A stretch of DNA of 64,000 nt from Acidilutibacter cellobiosedens. Lineage in GTDB: Bacteria > Bacillota > Clostridia > Tissierellales > Acidilutibacteraceae. Shown here one piece after another: positions 1 to 8,088 of the stretch. Position 1 is the first letter of the stretch. Each line of letters opens with the position of its first letter. The stretch covers positions 310,001 to 374,000 of the forward strand of contig NZ_CP035282.1 of NCBI RefSeq assembly GCF_004103715.1. Reading direction: 5' to 3'. The notes beneath the pieces were generated by a model that saw only the letters and a list, made by a program, of their open reading frames with translations, had not been told where the DNA came from and did not search any database. Made by a program: the position numbers and the translations under genes.

Positions 1-1
1 T

Positions 2-247
2 AAAGAGCTAATTATTTATGGAGAAATTTATGGTGAAAGGTTAACTAATAGCATTAAGATGATGTGTAGTGTATATGATAATGAAGGAGATATAATAGCA
101 TCAGGAGAAAATAGTAGTTATTCAAGTGGATTGGTAACAAGTTATATAGAACCACAATGTTTTGAAGGAATATTTCCATTTGAGATACAAGTAAATATAC
201 CAAATGGGAACAAGATTGATAAAATACGTATTTACCCCATAAATTAG
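2..247 (+). CDS. C-terminal part of a small FxLYD-like protein, cut by the window edge
   Basis: The frame is open from the first bases of the window to a TAG at 245-247, so the true start lies to the left. The visible 81 residues align along their length with the next gene: both have a V/I-x-GEI segment, a VYDNEGDIIASG / VHNEDGQIIGAD segment, and end in KIRIYPIN / KVRVYPVK. This beta-rich pattern resembles FxLYD-type domains. The two genes are tandem paralogs 20 bp apart. Function is not known. Confidence 0.6.
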   Translation, partial: KELIIYGEIYGERLTNSIKMMCSVYDNEGDIIASGENSSYSSGLVTSYIEPQCFEGIFPFEIQVNIPNGNKIDKIRIYPIN

Positions 248-267
248 TATATGTAAGGAGGATACTC

Positions 268-621
268 GTGGAAAAAGATTTTAAGTATCCAAAAAATATT
301 GTTGAACGATTGGATGTTTTTGAAAGAAAATTTGGAATAGAAGATATGAATGTAAGTGTTTTTCAAGATTCTTGGTATGACGGGGATTCAGGGGTAAAAG
401 TTATAGGAGAAATTCTAGCTGAAAATTTAACTGAAAACATATTAATAATAATAACAGTACATAATGAAGATGGACAAATTATTGGTGCTGATTTTAATGA
501 AAAAATTGATGCAGCAGATTTTGGCGGTATTTATTCATTTTCTCAAAGTCTGCGCGTTGCTAGTGGAGAAAACATTTATAAAGTACGTGTATATCCCGTA
601 AAAAATCCAGCAAGTTGGTAA
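268..621 (+). CDS. small beta-rich protein, paralog of the preceding gene
   Basis: This is a 117-residue soluble protein with no signal peptide. The start is GTG, preceded by AAGGAG at 255-260. The N-terminal 40 residues are charged (ERLDVFERKFGIEDMNVSV). The rest is a beta-strand-rich FxLYD-like module ending KVRVYPVKNPASW, matching the C-terminus of the upstream neighbour. The pair probably arose by tandem duplication. I do not recognise a specific function. Confidence 0.6.
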   Translation: MEKDFKYPKNIVERLDVFERKFGIEDMNVSVFQDSWYDGDSGVKVIGEILAENLTENILIIITVHNEDGQIIGADFNEKIDAADFGGIYSFSQSLRVASGENIYKVRVYPVKNPASW

Positions 622-1272
622 TTTGATAGTATTGGTTATTTCTGCTTTACAAGAAAAAGCCAGTAGCTTTAATAAAAAGAGTGTAATAATTGAGAGTTTT
701 TAGAATGGCGGGCACAGAAGTTGTTGCAAACGATTATTATTGACCAGTAATATTTATTATATGAAATTTATTTAATTATATCAAGAATAATAATGTTTAA
801 ATTCATATAACAAATTCAGGTATAAAGTAACATCTTAAGACATTAATCCTTACCCCTTAAAACTGTAACTATGTATAACCAAAATAAAGTCTTGTGACGG
901 AAAATAAAGTTTTGTCATGTTTATTAGGGAGCAAGGCTCAAGAATCAATGAATAAGGATATTTTTAAGAAGGATTTAGAGACAATCACAATAGACTAAAA
1001 CCATTGATAGTAAAGATTTAAGAGGGAAAACGGATTATGATAAGAATAGTCCTTTTCCCTTTTTTCATATACCTTGATCCTGCCTTTACAACAGAACTTT
1101 ATTTACTTTTTCAGAGAGCATTAAGGGGCATTTGAGGGCAAAAAATAATAGGAAGTAAAAAAGAGGTAAAAAGGAAGAAAAATACAAAGGTAGAGATACC
1201 AATGGTTAGCGGGTTGTGCGTGACAGAACTATATTTGCTTTTTGACAGAACTTTATTTTGATTGCACATATA

Positions 1273-1723
1273 ATGTCTCCATCAAATAAAGTCCTATCAT
1301 TTTGCAAATTCATTTTAAAATGCAAATAAAGTTGTTTCAGGAAACATGGTTTATTAGGGATTAGGAATCTCGGGTAAGCCATGTTTTTTTATTAGAGGTT
1401 TGCGAGGGATAGAGAAAAGGATACAAGGCAAAAGTCAGGTAAATCAAGGGATTGAAAGATTGAATGGAAAAGAAAATGGAGAGGAGAAATGGATAGAATT
1501 CTCCTTAAACCTTCTCCCTTAACCCTCAATCCTAATAGAACTTTATTTTCATTTTTTGCCCTAATTTTTAAGAAATACAAGGACTTTAAAAGATAAATTA
1601 AGGGGAAAAGGGCATAAATGGGGAATTAGGGATAAAAAAACAAGCCGGTGTTTTCAAGGGTTTGAGGGGTGTTGGTGAGAGAACTTTATTTGAAAAAGGA
1701 GAGGAGTTTGTTTGATGAACACA
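1273..1723 (+). repeat. long direct repeat, copy 1 (partner at 17181-17632)
   Basis: About 451 bp match 17181-17632 in the same orientation. The first roughly 170 bp are identical or nearly so. The middle is diverged by scattered substitutions, and the last 80 bp are again almost identical, ending GATGAACACA. Open frames in the two copies are not conserved, since copy 1 has an early TAA, so the repeat is not selected as a protein. It includes four of the AAATAAAGT motifs and a terminator-like hairpin. Confidence 0.85.
1342..1390 (+). terminator. terminator-like hairpin inside repeat copy 1
   Basis: AACATGGTTTA pairs with TAAGCCATGTT (one G-T pair) around a loop, followed by a run of T. The same structure is at 17250-17298 in copy 2. 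No gene ends immediately upstream, so it may end a non-coding transcript or act as a transcription barrier. Confidence 0.5.
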
Positions 1724-2451
1724 TAGTTAGGAACAAGGAAAAAGGGGTAAGGAATATAGGAAATAAATTAGGCAGGATATAGGGGTTAATTAGTTGTTGT
1801 AAAAAGAAAATAAAGTAGTGGTATTAGAAGGGATAAGGAATAAGGGAAGGCATTGGTAATACAGGGTTTAGTTCAGTTTTAAGGTTAAAAGAATATGGAT
1901 ATTAAAGGGAATTTGTGAAAGGACTTTATTTACTTTTACTATACAACATAGGCCTTTTTTTCTGTTTCTAAAAATGATGTGGTGAAAAATATTAGAAATA
2001 GAAAAGTCCTTGCATTGCAGAAAAGTAGTTACAAAAAGAAAATAAAGTTCTTAGATGGTGTTTTACCCACATTTCTTGATACAAGAATGGGGATAAAGTA
2101 TATAAAATATAAGGGAAATGTGGATAAAAGGGAAAAGGAATTAGGACATTATTTACATTTTATAAGAACTTAGCATATTTTTTCTGTTTCAGAAATGATG
2201 AAGAAGAAATTTTGGAAAAAGAAAAGACAATTTTAGTGATGGTAAAGTTCTATTAAAGTGAAAATAAAGTTATATTATTTATATGAATATAGGAAACAGG
2301 TTGTGGAAGAGGTTAATAGGGTATTAGGAGAGTTGCTTAAAAAGTAGTAAGGTGTAAGAAAACGGGTGCTTTTATAGGTTATATGGTGTAAAATAAAGGT
2401 ATAAGGAACGAATTAGTAGAATAAAACGAATTATCGAGGGAGATGAAAATA

Positions 2452-2943
2452 GTGATTATACGTTTAGCCAAAATTGATGATGAAGAAAAAATATCAAGCC
2501 TGATAGCACAGTTTAGAGTTGAACTAAAACAATTTAAAGGAATTACTTCAACACCTAAAATAGACCAAGCAAAGGAAGAATTTAAAGAATATATAGAGGC
2601 GAAGTATCCTATTTTTGTCGCTGAAGATAATAGTAAAGAACTATTGGGGTATATAGTTTGTAGAATTGATGGTAATGTAGTTTGGGCAGAATCTCTATTT
2701 GTTTCTGATAGTGCAAGGAGAAAAGGTATAGCCTCAAAACTATATAAAGAGGCAGAAAAAATTGCGAATGAATTGGGTGGGGATACAGTTTTTAACTGGG
2801 TACATCCTAATAACGATAAGATGATAACATTTTTATCTAAAATAGGATATGATGTTTTGAACCTTATTGAAATAAGAAAACCTTCGAAAAATGAAATATT
2901 AACTCAAAAAATATGTGTTGGAAATCATGAGTATAACTATTAA
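2452..2943 (+). CDS. GNAT-family N-acetyltransferase
   Basis: This is a cytosolic acetyl-CoA-dependent acetyltransferase of unknown substrate. The GNAT core is visible: a VAED..ELLGYIVCRIDG strand pair, then ESLFVSDSARRKGIASKL, the acetyl-CoA pyrophosphate loop (R-R-K-G-I-A), then WVHPNNDKMITFLSKIGYD. I chose the GTG start at 2452 because GAGGGAG lies nine bases upstream. The ATG at 2443 touches the Shine-Dalgarno sequence, and the paralog at 20429 starts with the same MIIR. That paralog is about three-quarters identical by eye, which suggests duplication or two transfers of the same cargo. Confidence 0.85.
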   Translation: MIIRLAKIDDEEKISSLIAQFRVELKQFKGITSTPKIDQAKEEFKEYIEAKYPIFVAEDNSKELLGYIVCRIDGNVVWAESLFVSDSARRKGIASKLYKEAEKIANELGGDTVFNWVHPNNDKMITFLSKIGYDVLNLIEIRKPSKNEILTQKICVGNHEYNY

Positions 2944-3028
2944 TCTTTAGGTTGGAATATTTATATTTTACGTCGCAGTGGTTGAATTTTGTGAATTAAG
3001 AACATTATATTTAAAGGAGGGTATGAAA

Positions 3029-3184
3029 ATGATTATACTTGGGATTATCGTGAGTATTGTTATTGGCGTGATAGGTTCCAGCATTGGTTACGGAATGAAT
3101 GCTGCTGAATTAGGGCCAATATTATCGATTGCAACAATGGGTGGATTTATCATGGCTTATATAAAGAAAAATAATATTAAATAA
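3029..3184 (+). CDS. small two-helix membrane protein
   Basis: This 51-residue protein starts at the ATG eight bases after AGGAGG (3015-3020). Another in-frame ATG at 3023 is too close to the Shine-Dalgarno sequence. Residues 1-21 (IILGIIVSIVIGVIGSSIG) and 28-44 (LGPILSIATMGGFIMAYI) are hydrophobic, and the C-terminus is lysine-rich. The glycine-rich helices resemble small general membrane proteins. No function can be assigned. Confidence 0.5.
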   Translation: MIILGIIVSIVIGVIGSSIGYGMNAAELGPILSIATMGGFIMAYIKKNNIK

Positions 3185-3256
3185 ACATTTAGAGGCGTAA
3201 AAGTTGAATGATGTACATTAAGATAATGTATATAAATTTAAAGTAGGTGATTATAA

Positions 3257-3913
3257 ATGGATTGGAATATAGTTCAGTTACCAGTTGAAAATATATATGA
3301 TAAATTGGATATTAGTTTTACACCCTTTTTCAAAGAGAATATTCAGTTATTTAAAGAGATTGGATATGAAAGAATTTTAGACATAGGATGTGGCTACGGT
3401 AAACATAGCATTTATCTTGCAGAAAATAATTTTAATGTAACTTCAATAGATATAAATGCACAGGCAATAGAATGGTTAAAGAGATATATAGATAGAAAAT
3501 CTATAAGTAATATTACTTTAATACAAGCAGATATGAATAGTCTTCCGTTTCAAGATAATTATTTTGATACAGTGATTTGCACATCCGTACTTCATCATCA
3601 GGATTTTAAACAAATTGAAAATAGCATTTCTGAAATCTATAGGGTGTTAAGACGAAGAGGATACTTTTTATTTGACTTTCTATCAGTAGAAGATGACTCT
3701 TTTGGAATTGGAGAAGAGATAGAAAAAAATACATTTGTAGGTTCAAGAGAAGGAGAAGAAAATATACCTCACCATTATACTGATGTTATTGAATTAAATG
3801 AGTTGTTTAATAATTTCAGGAAGATTAAAATTCAAAAAAATGAATATCATATTATCATTGATTCAGAAAGAAAGATTAAAAGTAGGGTTTTTGATGTTTT
3901 GACTTATAAGTAA
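3257..3913 (+). CDS. class I SAM-dependent methyltransferase
   Basis: A 218-residue soluble Rossmann methyltransferase. Motif I is LDIGCGYGKHSIYL (residues about 41-54), the acidic ribose-binding end of beta-2 is SIDIN, motif II/III is QADMNSLPF, and the VLHH after FDTVICTS is typical of the Methyltransf_11/25 group. AGGTGA precedes the ATG. Substrate unknown. It sits in a run of unrelated small cargo genes, each with its own ribosome-binding site. Confidence 0.85.
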   Translation: MDWNIVQLPVENIYDKLDISFTPFFKENIQLFKEIGYERILDIGCGYGKHSIYLAENNFNVTSIDINAQAIEWLKRYIDRKSISNITLIQADMNSLPFQDNYFDTVICTSVLHHQDFKQIENSISEIYRVLRRRGYFLFDFLSVEDDSFGIGEEIEKNTFVGSREGEENIPHHYTDVIELNELFNNFRKIKIQKNEYHIIIDSERKIKSRVFDVLTYK

Positions 3914-3993
3914 ATTATGGATTTTAAGTAATGATGCAATTAAATGCATCATGTCGAATTAATTACAAAGAGATTCGAATGGAGATGAAACCT

Positions 3994-4221
3994 ATGAAAT
4001 GTCCCTATTGTAATGGTGAAATGGAGATAGGTATATTAGAAGGAGGAAGGTATCTTTTATGGGCGAAACAGCCACATAAAGTATCCTATCATCCTAAAGC
4101 AGGCGAAGTCTTACTAGGAGAAAAAGCGGTTAGTTCTATCAGAGTAGATTCTTATATTTGCAAGCAGTGTAAAAAGATTATCATAGATTATGCTAATCTT
4201 GATGATGTAAAAGAGGGATAG
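3994..4221 (+). CDS. PF20097-like zinc-ribbon protein
   Basis: A 75-residue protein starting MKCPYCNGEME and ending ICKQCKKIIIDYANLDD. Two CxxC pairs about 45 residues apart should bind one Zn ion. The ending CK.CKKIIIDY is typical of the small PF20097 family of unknown function. GGAG at 3981-3984 is nine bases before the ATG at 3994, which I prefer over upstream in-frame ATGs at 3931, 3979 and 3985. Confidence 0.7.
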   Translation: MKCPYCNGEMEIGILEGGRYLLWAKQPHKVSYHPKAGEVLLGEKAVSSIRVDSYICKQCKKIIIDYANLDDVKEG

Positions 4222-4270
4222 ATAGTACATATTGATAGAATATTATGCAACAAAATTTAGGGGGGAATTT

Positions 4271-4459
4271 ATGAAGAATTTTAAACGTTCTCGAAACCTA
4301 TCGTTACTTGCTGGATTTCTTTTTATAATAAATACTATTTTGGCATTAGTAAGTACTCAATTTATTCTCGTACCAATTTTAGAGGCAATTGCAAGTATTT
4401 GTTTTTTTGCAGGTGCTTATGATTACCATAAGAAAATTACCAAGGATAATAAGGATTAA
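4271..4459 (+). CDS. small two-helix membrane protein
   Basis: A 62-residue protein with a basic N-terminus (MKNFKRSRN), two hydrophobic helices (about residues 9-30 and 32-47) and a charged tail. AGGGGGGAA is just upstream of the ATG. It resembles small DUF-type membrane proteins common in Clostridia. No function is recognisable. Confidence 0.5.
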   Translation: MKNFKRSRNLSLLAGFLFIINTILALVSTQFILVPILEAIASICFFAGAYDYHKKITKDNKD

Positions 4460-4492
4460 GGAAATGTACATTATTCATAAAATATGTATTAA

Positions 4493-4882
4493 GTGAGGTT
4501 ATATAAATTTGCAAGGGGCGATTGTTTGGCTAAGCATGATTTTGGAATAATAGATTCTTTTGAAGAAAATAAGTGGTATAGCGATTATGAACCTGAAAAA
4601 TACAATTGTATTTCGGTACATGATGACTTATTAGAAGAGATGATTATAAAGTATAATGAAGAACTAATGGCAATAAAAACATACCTTCAGGTTACAACTC
4701 AGCCAGGAAATGGATTGGATTATTGCGGGGTAACCCTCATCCCACCAGAATCCCTTAAACAATTTAGAGAGATTATTATCAAGGCAAATAGTTATTATCA
4801 ATCGCAGGAACTTCAATCGCTTGTTGAAAAGGTATCTAATGCAATTAGTGAAAATAAATACTTAATTCACTACGGAATATAG
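4493..4882 (+). CDS. hypothetical soluble protein
   Basis: About 129 residues, acidic, without signal or membrane segment (KHDFGIIDSFEENKWY near the N-terminus, PESLKQFREIIIKANSYY in the second half). The start is uncertain. GTG 4493 gives the longest protein, but TTG 4526 after AGGGGCG is also possible. A decayed copy of the 3' end lies at 10092-10173. Family not recognised. Confidence 0.5.
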   Translation: MRLYKFARGDCLAKHDFGIIDSFEENKWYSDYEPEKYNCISVHDDLLEEMIIKYNEELMAIKTYLQVTTQPGNGLDYCGVTLIPPESLKQFREIIIKANSYYQSQELQSLVEKVSNAISENKYLIHYGI

Positions 4883-4930
4883 TGTTTTGTATATAAGCAT
4901 ATGAATATGCAGGCTAATAGGGGGATTATC

Positions 4931-5515
4931 ATGTTCGAATACATAAAATTGCAAAGAACAATGTGCTATGGAACTTGCCCTGTTTATAGTGTAACAGTAG
5001 ATAACGAGGGCAATGTAAATTATCATGGAGAAATGTTTGTATATAAGAGCGGAGAGCAGCATTGGAAGATATCAAAGAAAAAGGTAGAACAATTAAATAA
5101 CTTGATTGAGGATTTTGGGTTTAAGTCTTTCACATATGAACCAGGGGAGGAGTTCATTACAGACCAGCCTTCTTGTATTACTACAGTTAAATATTCTGAT
5201 GGGCAAACTAAAGAAATTGACCATTACTATGGACACATTTTGATAGATGATAATTTGACCGCATTTGAAGAGAAGATAGATAGAATAATAGGCACTAAAA
5301 AATATGTAAATCCAAGGTTATACATATATCAGGTCGAAGAAAAGACTTCAGAAGCGTCAATTAGGTTTATAGTTATTTCTGCTTCTGAAATAGAAGCAAT
5401 AGATTTAGTAGAAAAAGAATGTGATAAACAAGAAATATTGGAATGGAAGGTGCAGAAGATAGGGATTGCTACAGATGACTATTATGGACCCATAATAATT
5501 ATGAAAAGTGTTTGA
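4931..5515 (+). CDS. DUF6438-like protein
   Basis: A 195-residue soluble protein. The N-terminal half begins YIKLQRTMCYGTCPVYSVTV and continues VNYHG..FV...G.; the CYGTCP.Y...V..NG.V.Y.G pattern is typical of the DUF6438 domain. The last 65 residues (YIYQVEEKTSEASIRFIVI onward) form a separate alpha/beta module. The start at 4931 is set by GGGGGATT just upstream. Function unknown. Confidence 0.65.
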   Translation: MFEYIKLQRTMCYGTCPVYSVTVDNEGNVNYHGEMFVYKSGEQHWKISKKKVEQLNNLIEDFGFKSFTYEPGEEFITDQPSCITTVKYSDGQTKEIDHYYGHILIDDNLTAFEEKIDRIIGTKKYVNPRLYIYQVEEKTSEASIRFIVISASEIEAIDLVEKECDKQEILEWKVQKIGIATDDYYGPIIIMKSV

Positions 5516-5674
5516 TTAATGGTTGGTGAAATACTATGTAACCCATTGGTTATAACGGATTTGAAAAACAAATTCAAGAAATAAGTAATCATAGTATTTT
5601 AGGTAAGTGAAAAGTATGAGGAGAAAAGATAGAAAAAATAATAAACGTTGCCCTGAAAAAAATAAGTTTGTTCT

Positions 5675-5730
5675 AAAATCCCGTAGTAGATGCAGGATAA
5701 TTCCTGATTTATTCCGGGATTTTTATTTTT
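5675..5730 (+). terminator. terminator upstream of the arsenic operon
   Basis: AAAATCCCG (5675-5683) pairs with CGGGATTTTT (5715-5724). An inner AGGA/TCCT stem shortens the loop, and a T-rich tract follows. It insulates the ars promoter from the genes to the left. Confidence 0.7.
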
Positions 5731-5782
5731 AAGAGGCTGATAATTAAGGTGTAAGTTGCAAGTACAAAGGATAATATTCTTA

Positions 5783-5837
5783 TTGACAAAAAAATAAATC
5801 TACACTATTATATGAGTATAATCGAATATAATCATAT
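5783..5837 (+). promoter_or_regulatory. ars promoter with ArsR-type operator
   Basis: TTGACA (5783-5788), 17 bp, TATTAT (5806-5811) is a near-consensus sigma-A promoter. Overlapping the -10 and running to 5837 is an inverted repeat: ATATGAGTATA, six bases ATCGAA, then TATAATCATAT (one mismatch). A nearly identical element sits before acr3. ArsR proteins bind such palindromes over the core promoter and release with As(III). Confidence 0.8.
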
Positions 5838-5850
5838 AGGAGGCGATGAA

Positions 5851-6234
5851 TTGGATTTCATAGAAATATTTAAGGCATTGGGAGATGAAAATAGGATTAG
5901 AATATTAAATCTGTTAATAAGAGAAGAACTTTGTGTATGTGAAATAGAGACGATGCTAGGAATGACTCAGTCCAACGCTTCAAGACATTTAAACAAATTA
6001 AAAAGCGCAGGTATTATAACTAGTGATAAGAAGTCACAATGGGTTTATTATGGAGTAAATAACGAATTTATTAAGGAAAATAATTTGCTGTATGAATTTC
6101 TTAAAAACAAGATTAACGAAAATGTACAATACCTAAAAGATGTTGAAAGGCTTAAAAAATATAAAAGCAGTAACTTTACTTGTGAGCAATTAAGAGAAGA
6201 TAAAAAGCAAGTTCTAAAGTTTCTTCGAAAGTAG
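5851..6234 (+). CDS. arsR: ArsR-family As(III)-responsive repressor
   Basis: A 127-residue winged-helix repressor (MDFIEIFKALGDENRIRIL). The metal-binding ELCVCEI box on alpha-3 gives the Cys28/Cys30 pair of the classical ArsR arsenite site, and the recognition helix is MTQSNASRHLNKLK. The TTG start at 5851 is seven bases after AGGAGG. The upstream ATG at 5812 lies inside the operator and before the Shine-Dalgarno sequence. It is the first gene of the ars operon and is expected to repress its own promoter and the second operator at 6305. Confidence 0.93.
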   Translation: MDFIEIFKALGDENRIRILNLLIREELCVCEIETMLGMTQSNASRHLNKLKSAGIITSDKKSQWVYYGVNNEFIKENNLLYEFLKNKINENVQYLKDVERLKKYKSSNFTCEQLREDKKQVLKFLRK

Positions 6235-6304
6235 CGTAAGAAGATGGAAGATGAAAAGTAGTATGGTATTGTTAAATACATTTTAGATACTTTTATTTCA
6301 TATT

Positions 6305-6332
6305 ATATGATTATAATCGAATATAATCATAT
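6305..6332 (+). promoter_or_regulatory. second ArsR-type operator before acr3
   Basis: A perfect 11-bp inverted repeat, ATATGATTATA / TATAATCATAT, around ATCGAA. It carries the same spacer and right arm as the operator at 5810-5837. TATTAT at 6301-6306 precedes it exactly as at the first promoter, though no clear -35 is seen. It probably allows separate As(III) control of acr3 and downstream genes. Confidence 0.75.
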
Positions 6333-6369
6333 ATGTAAAAACAGATTAGATAGATTGGAGGCATTAAAT

Positions 6370-7446
6370 TTGGATAGCGAAGAAGTAATAGAGAAAAAAA
6401 GGGGACTGGGCTTTTTCGAAAAATACTTAACATTATGGGTAATTGCATGCATCATAGCGGGAGTTGCCATAGGACAATTAATTCCTGCAATTCCTGAAAC
6501 ATTAAGTAAGTTTGAATATGCCAATGTATCCATTCCTGTTGCTATTCTGATATGGCTCATGATATACCCTATGATGCTGAAGATTGATTTTTCAAGCATT
6601 ATCAAGGCAACAAAAAAACCGAAGGGACTTATAGTTACCTGTGCGACAAACTGGTTCATCAAGCCTTTTACCATGTATCTCATAGCAGCATTTTTCTTAA
6701 AGATAGTATTCATAAGATGGATTGGTCAAGATTTAGCGACAGACTATCTTGCGGGTGCAGTATTACTGGGAGCCGCACCATGTACCGCTATGGTGTTCGT
6801 ATGGAGTTATCTGACAAAAGGCGACCCTGCTTATACATTAGTTCAGGTAGCGGTAAATGACCTGATTTTATTACTCGCATTTACTCCTATAGTAGCATTT
6901 TTATTAGGAGTAAGTAATGTAATTGTTCCTTATGATACACTATTTTTATCCGTTGTCTTGTTTGTTGTGATACCTTTACTTGGCGGATACTTATCAAGAA
7001 AATTTATTATAAAGCATAGGAGCGTAGAATATTTTGAAGATGTTTTTCTAAAGAAGTTTGATAATGTAACTATTGTAGGTTTGCTTCTTACTTTAATAAT
7101 CATTTTCTCGTTTCAGGGTGAAATTATTTTAAATAATCCTCTGCACATTTTATTAATTGCTGTACCATTAATTATTCAGACATTTTTAATATTCTTCATC
7201 GCCTATGGATGGGCAAAGATATGGAAACTTCCCCATGATATTGCAGCACCTGCGGGAATGATTGGAGCAAGTAACTTCTTTGAACTTGCTGTTGCAGTGG
7301 CCATTTCACTTTTTGGGTTGGATTCTGGAGCCGCTCTTGCAACAGTTGTGGGAGTACTGGTTGAAGTTCCTGTCATGCTTGTACTTGTTAGAATAGCCAA
7401 CAACACAAGGTATTGGTTTAAACAAACTGGTGAAAGGGGAAAATAA
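6370..7446 (+). CDS. acr3: arsenite efflux permease Acr3
   Basis: A 358-residue inner-membrane carrier of the BART superfamily with about ten hydrophobic helices, exporting arsenite. The conserved LLGAAPCTAMVFVWS segment contains the essential Acr3 cysteine, and ASNFFELAVAVA contains the conserved Glu. TTG at 6370 follows GGAGG by eight bases and the protein then begins MDSEEVIEKKRGLGFFEKYL, the usual Acr3 N-terminus. Arsenite made by ArsC downstream is the substrate. Confidence 0.93.
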   Translation: MDSEEVIEKKRGLGFFEKYLTLWVIACIIAGVAIGQLIPAIPETLSKFEYANVSIPVAILIWLMIYPMMLKIDFSSIIKATKKPKGLIVTCATNWFIKPFTMYLIAAFFLKIVFIRWIGQDLATDYLAGAVLLGAAPCTAMVFVWSYLTKGDPAYTLVQVAVNDLILLLAFTPIVAFLLGVSNVIVPYDTLFLSVVLFVVIPLLGGYLSRKFIIKHRSVEYFEDVFLKKFDNVTIVGLLLTLIIIFSFQGEIILNNPLHILLIAVPLIIQTFLIFFIAYGWAKIWKLPHDIAAPAGMIGASNFFELAVAVAISLFGLDSGAALATVVGVLVEVPVMLVLVRIANNTRYWFKQTGERGK

Positions 7447-7451
7447 AACAC

Positions 7452-7916
7452 ATGAAAAAGAAGGTGGCATTTGTATGTGTTCACAATTCCTGTCGTTCTC
7501 AAATGGCAGAAGGTTGGGCAAAGAAATTGGGAAGTGATGTATTGGAAGCATATTCGGCGGGAACAGAAAATTATCCTGAAGTAAAACCACTGGCAGTACA
7601 GGTAATGGAAGAAGAAGGGGTAGATATGGGCGGATATCATCCAAAATTATTAAGTGATATTCCAGAAGAAGTAGATATTTTAATAACTATGGGTTGTAAC
7701 GTAGTATGCCCTTATGTGCCATGCAGGTACAGAGAAGATTGGGGACTTGAGGACCCATCAGGTGGACCAATAGAGGATTACAGAAAAACAAGGAATATTA
7801 TTAAAGAAAAAGTAATGGATTTGATACAGAGGGTAAAAAAACAAACAAATTTAATGAATATAAAAGAAGATGTTAGTGGAGAGAAAAATCCAAGCACTTT
7901 TTCTTTTAAGTCTTAA
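7452..7916 (+). CDS. arsC: arsenate reductase, low-molecular-weight phosphatase type
   Basis: Reduces arsenate to arsenite, which Acr3 exports. It has the P-loop CVHNSCR (Cys9 to Arg15, CX5R), GCNVVCPYVPC (Cys82, 86, 91; the thioredoxin-coupled family uses two cysteines here for the disulfide relay) and the general-acid EDPSG (Asp101). The core ends near residue 135. The last 20 residues (TNLMNIKEDVSGEKNPS) are an extra polar tail. It starts five bases after acr3. Confidence 0.92.
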   Translation: MKKKVAFVCVHNSCRSQMAEGWAKKLGSDVLEAYSAGTENYPEVKPLAVQVMEEEGVDMGGYHPKLLSDIPEEVDILITMGCNVVCPYVPCRYREDWGLEDPSGGPIEDYRKTRNIIKEKVMDLIQRVKKQTNLMNIKEDVSGEKNPSTFSFKS

Positions 7917-7924
7917 AGAAGAAG

Positions 7925-8088
7925 TGTACAAGAAGATGCTGGAGGAGATAAAAGACAATATAGACGATTATTTGAAACTTAAAAGAGATGTTGAAAAGTG
8001 TATGAATGTTGAAAGTTATCTTGTAGTTGCAGAAAATAGGGGGGAATTATATGAATATACTAACAATGTTATTTGGCTGGTTAAATGA
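7925..8088 (+). CDS. doubtful small ORF between arsC and the permease
   Basis: An open frame from GTG 7925 encodes about 54 lysine- and glutamate-rich residues (KKMLEEIKDNIDDYLKLKRD). Its end overlaps the start of the permease by 38 bp. The ribosome-binding site is weak. It may be a short helical protein or spacer sequence; I rate it weakly. Confidence 0.25.

Larger units (their letters stand above)
881..2272. repeat. irregular array of a TGACAGAACTTTATTT-like motif in non-coding DNA
   Basis: The 622-2451 interval has no convincing gene. It contains about a dozen copies of AGAACTTTATTT or its complement AAATAAAGTTCT. Copies lie near 881, 901, 1091, 1221, 1243, 1284, 1321, 1535, 1681, 1806, 1914, 2035 and 2261, in both orientations. 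Two pairs are tandem at about one double helical turn: 881/901 (one strand) and 1221/1243 (other strand), the latter with full TGACAGAACT heads. Between them lie many TTAGGG/AAGGGG-like strings. Candidate roles are transposase-binding end sites, a partition site or an origin. Confidence 0.55.

Noticed and set aside
1979-2173. 64-codon open frame in the motif array
   Set aside because: It spans repeat motifs, has no domain and no ribosome-binding site, and is composed of low-complexity Lys-rich text.
881-2272. CRISPR array
   Set aside because: The repeats are short, in both orientations and irregularly spaced, with no constant-length spacers and no cas genes.
7203-7644. Long reverse-strand frames across acr3 and arsC
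   Set aside because: They are antisense shadows of well-supported genes with no ribosome-binding site or family match.
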